A DNA stretch of 7,089 nucleotides from JBGSKY01 sp041740995 (GTDB lineage: Bacteria > Planctomycetota > Planctomycetia > Pirellulales > Pirellulaceae): positions 1 through 7,089 of the forward strand of contig JBGSKY010000276.1 in assembly GCA_041740995.1 (NCBI GenBank), given 5' to 3'. Shown here piece by piece: positions 1 to 5,360 of the stretch (the stretch's first letter is position 1; each line of letters starts with the position of its first letter). The position numbers and the translations under genes are program-made. A model generated the notes under the pieces. The model was not told where the DNA came from and did no database searches. It worked only from the letters and a program-made list of their open reading frames with translations.

Positions 1-1
1 A

Positions 2-235
2 GTTCAAGGACTGGGGCGTCAAAAAGATTATTTAGAAGAATACACTGATGCAGAATTTGGCACTTTATTCCTGCCGAAAGTCGAAATGAATTTGTTCGTC
101 AAAAATAGCCGAGCAAGCGAGGTGGTCGAGATACTTCTACAAAACGCTCGAAGTGGTCGAATCGGTGATGGAAAAGTTTTCGTAGTGCCAGTAGAACGAG
201 TCATCGATATCGAAAGCTACGAAACCGACCGGTAA
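2..235 (+). CDS. glnB: PII nitrogen-regulatory protein, C-terminal part (5' end outside window)
   Basis: Frame 2 is open from the window edge to the TAA at 233-235 and gives 77 residues, about two thirds of a normal PII protein of roughly 110 residues. They align without gaps to E. coli GlnB from residue 33 onward: GLGRQK at the T-loop base, LFLPK (Lys58), and the B-loop SGRIGDGK (Lys90). PII proteins are trimeric sensors of ATP/ADP and 2-oxoglutarate that control ammonium transporters and nitrogen-assimilation enzymes in the cytoplasm. Gln39, Lys58 and Lys90 are kept. The uridylylation Tyr51 position holds Phe (sequence EEYTDAEFG), the Ser49 site used in cyanobacteria holds Ala, and Arg101/Arg103 are replaced by Asp/Glu (VIDIES). 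It may therefore be a PII paralogue with altered nucleotide response. The start and upstream neighbour, such as an amtB, lie outside the window. Family assignment is firm; the regulatory consequence is inferred. Confidence 0.9.
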   Translation, partial: VQGLGRQKDYLEEYTDAEFGTLFLPKVEMNLFVKNSRASEVVEILLQNARSGRIGDGKVFVVPVERVIDIESYETDR

Positions 236-253
236 CGCATTCCGCGAAGGTAA

Positions 254-283
254 TTGGCTTGGCGAGATTCATAGCTCGATAAT
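254..283 (+). promoter_or_regulatory. possible sigma70-type promoter for rsmD
   Basis: TTGGCT (254-259, 4 of 6 matches to the -35 consensus) is followed after 18 bases by GATAAT (278-283, 5 of 6 matches to the -10 consensus). Transcription would start near 290, leaving a leader of about 28 bases before the ATG at 318. The position in the 82-base gap between glnB and rsmD is sensible, but these consensus elements are degenerate and not well tested in planctomycetes. Confidence 0.35.
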
Positions 284-317
284 GCGAACTTTATTAAAAT
301 AGCGAGATCAGTCCGAT

Positions 318-1019
318 ATGGATGTCACTAACAGCGAAGAATACAAACGGGTTCAACGACGCGAAGCCGCACAAGAAAACTATCGCAAGAAAATCGTCTC
401 GACTCCCGTAAAATCAACCTTCCTCCGCGTGATCGGCGGGGAATTGCGAGCACGAAAGATACTCTTCAAGACCGAAGCGTCGACTCGTCCGATGAAGGAT
501 CGTACCCGCGAAGCGATCTTCAACTTGCTACAAAAAACGATTCAAGCAAAAATCGCGATCGACCTGTTTGCCGGAACTGGCATACTCGCGTTTGAATCGC
601 TATCTCGCGGCGCTTATTATGCTGTTGCAATCGAAAAACAAGCATTTCGTGCGAATGAAATTGCTGAGAATGCGAAACGAATAACGATCGATCAACATGT
701 TCGGATCCTGCAGGCTGATGCGTTCCGGGTTTCCAACAATCCTTCAAAACTAATCGAATCGTTGCCGGTGGAGGATCATGAACGAGCGGCACCTTGGGCT
801 GTGTTTTGTTGTCCGCCTTACTCGTTTTGGACCGAGAAACGTGAACTGCTGACCGAGATGATCGATCGCTATATGCAACAATGCCCGGTCGATTCGCTGA
901 TCATCATTGAATTAGAATCAGCGACTGCCGATCAATTCATGTTTGAAGCCGATAATTTTGAATGGGATCGGCGAAGCTATCATCCAGCCACGATTGCGAT
1001 CGGTACGAAGCTTTCGTAA
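318..1019 (+). CDS. rsmD: RsmD-family 16S rRNA (guanine-N2)-methyltransferase
   Basis: This is a 233-residue SAM-dependent methyltransferase of the RsmD family, which methylates the N2 of G966 of 16S rRNA in the 30S subunit. Visible landmarks are RVIGGELRARKI (37-48), the family signature RPMKDRTREAIFNLL (57-71), SAM-binding motif I IDLFAGTG (81-88) followed by FESLSRGA, an acidic-end strand VAIEK (103-107), an Asp in LQADAF (131-136), and the motif IV region VFCCPPY (162-168). In E. coli RsmD the equivalent of the last motif is VFVDPPF, so the usual catalytic Asp/Asn is Cys165 here. About 36 residues precede the conserved start of the fold, a charged extension absent from E. coli RsmD; a later start is possible, but no ATG with a ribosome binding site is evident. 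No Shine-Dalgarno sequence precedes 318. The stop is 11 bases from the stop of the convergent hydrolase gene. Family assignment is strong; activity at exactly G966 is inferred. Confidence 0.9.
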   Translation: MDVTNSEEYKRVQRREAAQENYRKKIVSTPVKSTFLRVIGGELRARKILFKTEASTRPMKDRTREAIFNLLQKTIQAKIAIDLFAGTGILAFESLSRGAYYAVAIEKQAFRANEIAENAKRITIDQHVRILQADAFRVSNNPSKLIESLPVEDHERAAPWAVFCCPPYSFWTEKRELLTEMIDRYMQQCPVDSLIIIELESATADQFMFEADNFEWDRRSYHPATIAIGTKLS

Positions 1020-1030
1020 ATCCGTTGAGT

Positions 1031-2206
1031 TTAACGAACGTCGACGGGAAGCCAGAGAACGTTCTTCACGGCTTTCTGAAAGTAAGGACACTTCGAGTAA
1101 TAATTCTGCTCGTCGTGTGAGTTTCCGACGATAGATCCGCAATCGTATTGTTCTAGTAAATTGGTCGATGTCAGCGGCGCTGTGGCTCGCGGGTCGGTGA
1201 AATTACTGAACCCAACAAACCCTGCGGCAATTGGCTGAGAGACTCGGCTTAGGAAGCGAAATCTTCGTAGCACGGGATCCTTTGAATTATACAAATTGAC
1301 CATCCAATCAATTGATGATGTTGCAAGTTCGAATCGACCGCCGGGCTGCAGCCACGCTCGATCGACTGCCGGTGCGACTAGCGAAACTCGGTAGTGTGGA
1401 CGACTTTCCGAATCGATCGACGTGTTCGCCATGCCGACATAACCTGATAAACGGTCGATCGAACCACCCGCCGCTAAGTGCAACGCGCCTGTGACTGTTC
1501 GAGCACCAAATGAAAAGCCAAGCAGACTGACCTGAGAGCTAGGATCAATGTGTTGCAATAAGTAGTTGAGGTAGTGAGCTTGGATATCAGCACATTCAGC
1601 GTTCTCCCTGATGTCTGAAACAAAGCCTCGGTCTCGTTCGCTCGGCCACGATAGCATGATTAAGCGGTAAGGACGATCGGCGTGTCGCGCTATCGCCCGA
1701 CTGACAATTTGAACTCGCTCGCGAGCATTATCCCTTTCCATCCAATTGCCATGCACATAAATAATTGTCAACGTCGAGAAGTGATTCGATGGAACGGTTT
1801 CGAATGACTGAGCGTTAATGCTCGATGATTGCACGTCGGCTGACGACATCGGTGCGTCGGGCAACAAGTCAGTTAGTGTTCGTTTGACCCAGCGTCGATT
1901 TTCCAAATGCGAAACACGCAAATCAGGGTTAATGACGGCGTTGCGGTTGATGCAGCATGGCAAATGACGAGTCGAAACTTCCCAAACGTCTCCGCAGAAA
2001 CCGCCTGATGTTGAAGCAGTTTGATAGGGAGAGCTGTCATCTGCTACGTCGAAATATTGCGTGGTTGGCGAGACGACTTCGACTTGATTGACAATCGGCA
2101 GTTCGCTGAACACTTCTTGCGCAACAGCAATGTTGGCAGAGTAGCTGATCATTAAAACGACAGCGAAGAATGAGTACTGTTTGCGGCGGTTTACTGGCGT
2201 TGGCAT
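1031..2206 (-). CDS. secreted alpha/beta hydrolase (DUF900-like)
   Basis: The 391-residue product begins with a basic then hydrophobic signal peptide (VNRRKQYSFFAVVLMISYS, with likely cleavage after AVA at residue 29), so it should act outside the cytoplasmic membrane. The C-terminal two thirds are an alpha/beta-hydrolase fold: strand plus oxyanion motif IIYVHGNW (HG at 152-153), nucleophile elbow GFSFGA with Ser232, a candidate acid Asp310 in NSKDPVLRRF, and a candidate catalytic His364 in NSHDEQNYY. The order and spacing fit a Ser-Asp-His triad of the kind seen in DUF900-type hydrolases. Substrate is unknown; esterase or lipase activity is plausible. I chose the ATG at 2206. An in-frame TTG at 2239 would add 11 residues before the basic region of the signal peptide, and neither has a visible ribosome binding site. 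Residues of about 30-145, before the catalytic fold, resemble nothing I recognise. It is convergent with rsmD and divergent from the lipoprotein gene. Confidence 0.82.
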   Translation of the reverse strand: MPTPVNRRKQYSFFAVVLMISYSANIAVAQEVFSELPIVNQVEVVSPTTQYFDVADDSSPYQTASTSGGFCGDVWEVSTRHLPCCINRNAVINPDLRVSHLENRRWVKRTLTDLLPDAPMSSADVQSSSINAQSFETVPSNHFSTLTIIYVHGNWMERDNARERVQIVSRAIARHADRPYRLIMLSWPSERDRGFVSDIRENAECADIQAHYLNYLLQHIDPSSQVSLLGFSFGARTVTGALHLAAGGSIDRLSGYVGMANTSIDSESRPHYRVSLVAPAVDRAWLQPGGRFELATSSIDWMVNLYNSKDPVLRRFRFLSRVSQPIAAGFVGFSNFTDPRATAPLTSTNLLEQYDCGSIVGNSHDEQNYYSKCPYFQKAVKNVLWLPVDVR

Positions 2207-2274
2207 AGTTTGCGAGTCAAATTCAGGTGCTGGCAGCAAAGTCCATTGCGAGACCTTACTACCGGGAAACTGAT

Positions 2275-2292
2275 GAGGATCAATTGATCATC
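2275..2292. promoter_or_regulatory. inverted repeat with 12-bp perfect core, possible operator
   Basis: GATCAATTGATC at 2278-2289 is a perfect palindrome. After one mismatched pair it extends by two more pairs (GA at 2275-2276, TC at 2291-2292). It lies 69 bases upstream of the hydrolase start on the minus strand, where a regulator could bind. GATC is very common in this DNA, which makes chance formation easier. Confidence 0.3.
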
Positions 2293-2397
2293 CTTGACCT
2301 GCAACAGCAGACGCTTTGACGTCCACCGAAAGCCCGTTGCAATAAGTGCCTATCCGAAGTTCGATTCAGGCAGGCTTTGCTAATGTGCTCCAAGAAA

Positions 2398-2415
2398 TGT
2401 AGCACCTTAGCTACA
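2398..2415. promoter_or_regulatory. inverted repeat TGTAGC-N6-GCTACA, possible operator
   Basis: Two perfect 6-base arms (2398-2403 and 2410-2415) flank the 6-base spacer ACCTTA, giving an 18-bp dyad typical in size of a dimeric repressor site. It is about 140 bases upstream of the lipoprotein ATG and 190 bases upstream of the hydrolase start. It could instead form a small hairpin if transcribed. No cognate regulator is encoded in the window. Confidence 0.3.
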
Positions 2416-2556
2416 AAACTTCAGTCAAACTTTTCGTTTTGTTGAAAATATTCCACATGTTTCGTTTGCTCAACGTTTTCCACGTCGTAGAGTTCTCTGG
2501 CTTCAACGTAGAACGCCGAAAGTCTTTACCGCACTCGGTTTTGAAAGAGAAATTCG

Positions 2557-2955
2557 ATGAAACGTCTATTAATAATCGTGCTGACGGTGTCCTGTTTCAG
2601 CACAGGTTGCACTTTTGGTCGTCGCAATGGTGAACCAGGCTACTTTACACGGCTATATAATCGCATCCATCCAAACAACGTCGGTGCACCGTGCAGCAGT
2701 GGTAACTGCGGTGTGGCTCCGCCAATGGGAGTTCCGATGATGGCACCACAAGCCTCGATCGCTCCAGGATGCAGCACTTGCGGTGGCGGCGAGTCTGTCG
2801 GCTATGGCGATTACTCAGGCTATGAAGGTTACAGCGACATGGGACACCAAGGCGAAGTGTACGGAAGTTCGCCTTACGGTGAGATGAGCCCAAGCACGCA
2901 AATCATGCCGGGCTATGATTCGGGCATGGAAATGATCCGCCCGATGAGCAACTAA
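2557..2955 (+). CDS. small Gly/Tyr/Met-rich lipoprotein, function unknown
   Basis: This 132-residue protein starts MKRLLIIVLTVSCFSTGC, a lipoprotein signal peptide with a lipobox-like FSTGC, so Cys18 is the probable lipidated residue and the protein is predicted to be membrane-anchored. The mature part has a short conserved-looking segment (PGYFTRLYNRIHP, 27-39), two close Cys pairs (C46/C51 in CSSGNC and C72/C75 in CSTC), a Pro/Met-rich linker (55-64) and a Gly/Tyr/Ser-rich low-complexity region (76-132) with tyrosines every few residues from 83 to 107. No catalytic motif is present. Low complexity and Cys pairs suggest a structural surface or envelope protein, possibly crosslinked, but that is inference. 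A weak purine stretch (GAAAGAGAAA) precedes the ATG. It is convergent with the glycosyltransferase gene, whose stop is 104 bases away; I see no convincing terminator in that gap. Confidence 0.75.
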   Translation: MKRLLIIVLTVSCFSTGCTFGRRNGEPGYFTRLYNRIHPNNVGAPCSSGNCGVAPPMGVPMMAPQASIAPGCSTCGGGESVGYGDYSGYEGYSDMGHQGEVYGSSPYGEMSPSTQIMPGYDSGMEMIRPMSN

Positions 2956-3059
2956 GAGTCAACAAAACAAGTTAAGACGAGAAAGGTCGAACAAGTTTCC
3001 TGCCTTTTCGTTGCTCTAAGGACAATCTAAGGGCCTAAATAGCCTGGCTTTGATTGAAT

Positions 3060-4118
3060 CTAAGCAGTGAATCGTCGTTGAGTTTTGGCCCGCAAGACTT
3101 CTTCAATTGCCATTCGTACTGTGTCAACTTCGATATTTCTCATGCATCGATGATGACGCAGCGGACACTCTGACTTATAGCAAGGTCGGCATTCTTGAAA
3201 ACTCTCGAGAATGACTTCTTTGCGATTGAAGGTTTGCGTCGCAAGAGGATCTGTCGATCCAAACAGACTGATGACTGGACGATCCAATGCAACTGCAATG
3301 TGACGTGGACCCGAGTCGCTGCTGACCACACATGTCGCTGCCGATAATATCGCCTTGGATAACGATAGTGGCAGATCTGGCCACTCGCCCATCGATTGAA
3401 CCAGCGGATTGTTGACTTGTTCAACGATTGAATTCGATTCCAAGCGATCGTTTGGACCGCTGTGCAATAGCACTTGGCAATTCAAACCGACAGCTAACTG
3501 CCGACACAAATGCACGACATATTGCTGCGGCCATAATCTCGACTTGGCCGATGCCGCCGCATTGTTGATCACGACCAGCGGGCGCCGTTCGTCAAAACCA
3601 ATCAGCCTTAAGATCTTAGTTGCCCGCTGCGTATCGCCAGCACTGACCGACAATTCCATCGACCGGTCATCCGAATGGCAGCCGAACTGCCTTGTCAGCC
3701 GCAGATAACTTTCTACCAGTGATTTGGAGTCGGCCAGGGGCGACGTTTTTTCGATTTCGACACGATCGGTCAGCAACCAGCCTCGCCAGTCGCGGACATA
3801 ACCGACTCGCCGCGGAATCTTTGCAAGATAGGCGATTCCCGCACTGCTGAGAGAATTGGTTAGTAACAAAATCGCATCCAAATCAGCAGATCGCAATTTC
3901 GTGATCAACGCACGTCGATTCTCGCCTGCTAAAACGCTTCGCGGCTTATAGGTTATGAACGCATCGAGAAAGCGGCTGTCCTGAAGTAATGCTGCCGGAC
4001 CGGGACGCGCAATCCCGATTAGCTCTGAATCTGGCAGACCATTTCGCAACGCACGCAAGGCTGGAGTCGCCATACACGTATCGCCTATCCAGGACGGCAA
4101 AAAAATTCCAAGTCGCAT
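3060..4118 (-). CDS. waaF: glycosyltransferase family 9, LPS heptosyltransferase (WaaF-like)
   Basis: The 352-residue product matches the ADP-heptose:LPS heptosyltransferase family (GT9, GT-B fold), which transfers L-glycero-D-manno-heptose onto the LPS inner core at the cytoplasmic face of the inner membrane. Landmarks are FLPSWIGDTCMATPALRALR (6-25; PSWIGD parallels PSWVGD of WaaF, with Asp13 at the catalytic-base position), LLLTNSLSSAGIAYLAKIPRR (84-104), AKSRLWP (191-197; Lys192 parallels the AKRWP lysine), and SSDSGPRHIAVALDRP (266-281), the ADP-binding signature. The length is normal for WaaF (about 350). Near the C-terminus is a Cys cluster (C310, C313, C318, C325, pattern CxxC-x4-C-x6-C) absent from the E. 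coli enzyme but of a kind I recall from other GT9 proteins. The ATG at 4118 has no Shine-Dalgarno sequence. WaaF-type assignment is better supported than WaaC or WaaQ; exact acceptor is unknown. Its presence implies an LPS-bearing outer membrane. Confidence 0.87.
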   Translation of the reverse strand: MRLGIFLPSWIGDTCMATPALRALRNGLPDSELIGIARPGPAALLQDSRFLDAFITYKPRSVLAGENRRALITKLRSADLDAILLLTNSLSSAGIAYLAKIPRRVGYVRDWRGWLLTDRVEIEKTSPLADSKSLVESYLRLTRQFGCHSDDRSMELSVSAGDTQRATKILRLIGFDERRPLVVINNAAASAKSRLWPQQYVVHLCRQLAVGLNCQVLLHSGPNDRLESNSIVEQVNNPLVQSMGEWPDLPLSLSKAILSAATCVVSSDSGPRHIAVALDRPVISLFGSTDPLATQTFNRKEVILESFQECRPCYKSECPLRHHRCMRNIEVDTVRMAIEEVLRAKTQRRFTA

Positions 4119-4254
4119 TTTGCAGATTTTTTGATGAGAGAGTCAGAATCGCTCGCGGCCCCGTACCGTTCTTGCACCCGGCTTTCGGCATTCGGCGCGT
4201 CGATCTTCAAGGGTATTGCTTACGCAATTGGCGTCACGGCTGTCAATATCGCAC

Positions 4255-4260
4255 ATTATA
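4255..4260 (-). promoter_or_regulatory. possible -10 element for the glycosyltransferase gene
   Basis: Read on the minus strand this is a perfect TATAAT, about 137 bases upstream of the ATG at 4118. The only -35-like hexamer is TTGTAA at a long 19-base spacing. A perfect hexamer at this distance is suggestive but could be chance. Confidence 0.25.
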
Positions 4261-4520
4261 CAAATCAGTACATTTGACATTACAATCAGCAGAACTAGCA
4301 CAGCTTGCCAATGTTGCAATTCTTTTCAGCAAATTCGCTTGTGCCAACATCGCTCAGCTTAAATGTCGGTTCAATTGCGCGACGATAGCCAATACTGTGA
4401 ATAAATCCTTGGCAACTGCAGCCGCTTTGGTTCTGCAACGGACACGCTGAGGAACTCGCAGAAGATTGATCGGTGCTTTGACAAGCTGAAGCAACCTTTC
4501 AACGCGATCCATTGAGTGCA

Positions 4521-4525
4521 AAGGA
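4521..4525 (+). promoter_or_regulatory. Shine-Dalgarno site of the Cys-rich secreted protein gene
   Basis: AAGGA lies 9 bases before the ATG at 4535. It is the only clear Shine-Dalgarno sequence in the window, fixes the start of the downstream gene, and may indicate strong translation of an abundant envelope protein. Confidence 0.6.
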
Positions 4526-4534
4526 ATGTAAGCT

Positions 4535-5269
4535 ATGCGTCGGACACTTTTGACCCTTGTGGCAATTACAGCATTGTTCGCGCCTGCTTTGACAAAGGCA
4601 GCCGGTCTCTTTGGGAAATGCGACCATTGCGGGCATCAGTGTGATCAACGCGTCTTGGTTGAATGCACTGTCATGGTTCCAATGAAAGTCATGGAAACGA
4701 GGATGAAATCGTGCTTGGTCGAAACGACCGAAGAACGAGACGAAACCTACACGGTGTTCCACTGCGAACCGGTCAAAAAAGAGATCAAGAAAGAGTGCTG
4801 CTATCTTGAAGACGAAGTGAAAACCAAAACGATCACTGAGTCGAACTGCAAGATCATGGACGTTCCGGTGAGCGTTGCTAAGAACGTAAAGGTTCCGCTG
4901 ATCGAATGCGTGGAAGAGTGCGTTCAACGCGAAGTCTGCACCGAATGTGGTCCAGTCTGCGTCGAAGAGATGGTAATGGTTGAAAAGGCGCGAATGGTTG
5001 ACGACGTTCGGGTCGAACAACGCTGCGATCCGCAATTGATTTTCGATGTGACCAAGCGCGACATATTCTATTGCGTCAAAACGCCGAAGAAGCAGACAAT
5101 TGAATGTGCGGTCGAGGAAACTGTGAAGCTGGTCGGAGTCGAGAAAACCCGAAAGGTTTGTGTCACTGTTCCGAAATTTGTGAAGCAACCAGTAGAAGTT
5201 GAAGTCACAAAAATGGTACCCAAGAAGATCATGTGCTGCGTCGAGTGCTCAAAGCACCGCCATCACTAA
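4535..5269 (+). CDS. secreted Cys-rich YTV-like putative cell-wall protein
   Basis: This 244-residue protein opens with a signal peptide (MRRTLLTLVAITALFAPALT, likely cleavage near KAA at residue 23), so it is exported. The mature chain has 21 cysteines: a CxxCxxxC group (29, 32, 36), single or paired cysteines roughly every 10-20 residues, a dense cluster C125, C129, C135, C138, C142, and a terminal CCxxC (234, 235, 238) before a KHRHH tail. Between them run alternating Val/Thr with Glu/Lys segments, including ETYTV at 70-74 and imperfect repeats of the type xVxVTKxVPKK. This composition fits the YTV-type Cys-rich proteins associated with the cell wall of Rhodopirellula, where disulfides probably crosslink the layer; the role here is inferred. 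An alternative is a metal-binding exported protein. It stands alone, divergent from the glycosyltransferase gene and convergent with the GGGFP protein. A 229-codon frame on the opposite strand is a composition artefact. Confidence 0.75.
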   Translation: MRRTLLTLVAITALFAPALTKAAGLFGKCDHCGHQCDQRVLVECTVMVPMKVMETRMKSCLVETTEERDETYTVFHCEPVKKEIKKECCYLEDEVKTKTITESNCKIMDVPVSVAKNVKVPLIECVEECVQREVCTECGPVCVEEMVMVEKARMVDDVRVEQRCDPQLIFDVTKRDIFYCVKTPKKQTIECAVEETVKLVGVEKTRKVCVTVPKFVKQPVEVEVTKMVPKKIMCCVECSKHRHH

Positions 5270-5285
5270 GATTCACCGCCTTGAG

Positions 5286-5302
5286 CTGACGACTGGCGTC
5301 AG
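5286..5302 (+). terminator. possible terminator hairpin after the Cys-rich gene
   Basis: CTGACG (5286-5291) and CGTCAG (5297-5302) form a perfect 6-bp stem with loop ACTGG, starting 17 bases after the stop codon. There is no following T-run, so it is not a classical intrinsic terminator. Its position between two convergent genes allows it to serve either strand. Confidence 0.35.
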
Positions 5303-5360
5303 ACAAATTACGCGACAAACGTAAGTTATTACAGTGACCGTCTAGCTCCTAACGACAACT

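Larger units (their letters stand above)
2207..2556. other. divergent intergenic region between hydrolase and lipoprotein genes
   Basis: These 350 bases lie between two divergent starts and should carry the promoters of both genes. I found no convincing -35/-10 pair for either direction; the best on the plus strand (TTGAAA at 2442-2447) lacks a good -10. Two dyad symmetries stand out and are listed separately. No credible small gene is seen: a 64-codon plus-strand frame at 2439-2633 overlaps the lipoprotein gene and lacks coding character. Confidence 0.6.
4119..4534. other. non-coding region between divergent waaF-like and YTV-like genes
   Basis: These 416 bases separate two divergent starts. 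A plus-strand frame runs through to 4450, but it begins inside the glycosyltransferase gene, lacks a ribosome binding site and resembles no family, so I regard the stretch as non-coding. It has a possible minus-strand -10 (4255-4260), a TTGACA at 4274-4279 and another at 4478-4483, neither with a good -10 at 16-18 bases. An ATGTTG/CAACAT pair (4311-4316 and 4345-4350) is separated by 28 bases. The gap is long enough for a leader RNA or regulatory sites, but nothing recognisable is present. Confidence 0.55.

Noticed and set aside
2204..2239. TTG at 2239 as the start of the hydrolase
   Set aside because: It adds 11 acidic/neutral residues before the basic part of the signal peptide, whereas the ATG at 2206 gives a normal signal peptide.
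2956..3059. Possible bidirectional terminator between lipoprotein and glycosyltransferase genes
   Set aside because: Candidate arms (GAAAGG with CCTTTTC, and GGGC with GCCT) make only short stems with wobbles, large loops or no T-run.
3989..4450. 153-codon plus-strand frame covering part of the intergenic region
   Set aside because: It starts inside the heptosyltransferase gene in antisense, has no ribosome binding site and shows no domain or signal; most likely chance.
4478..4483. TTGACA as a -35 for the Cys-rich gene
   Set aside because: No -10-like hexamer occurs 16-18 bases downstream (the sequence there is AACGCG/ACGCGA), so a promoter is not supported.
4499..5188. 229-codon open frame on the minus strand opposite the Cys-rich gene
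   Set aside because: Its His/Phe/Asp-rich product is the mirror of Val/Glu/Lys codons of the plus-strand gene, which has the signal peptide and the ribosome binding site; the antisense frame has neither.
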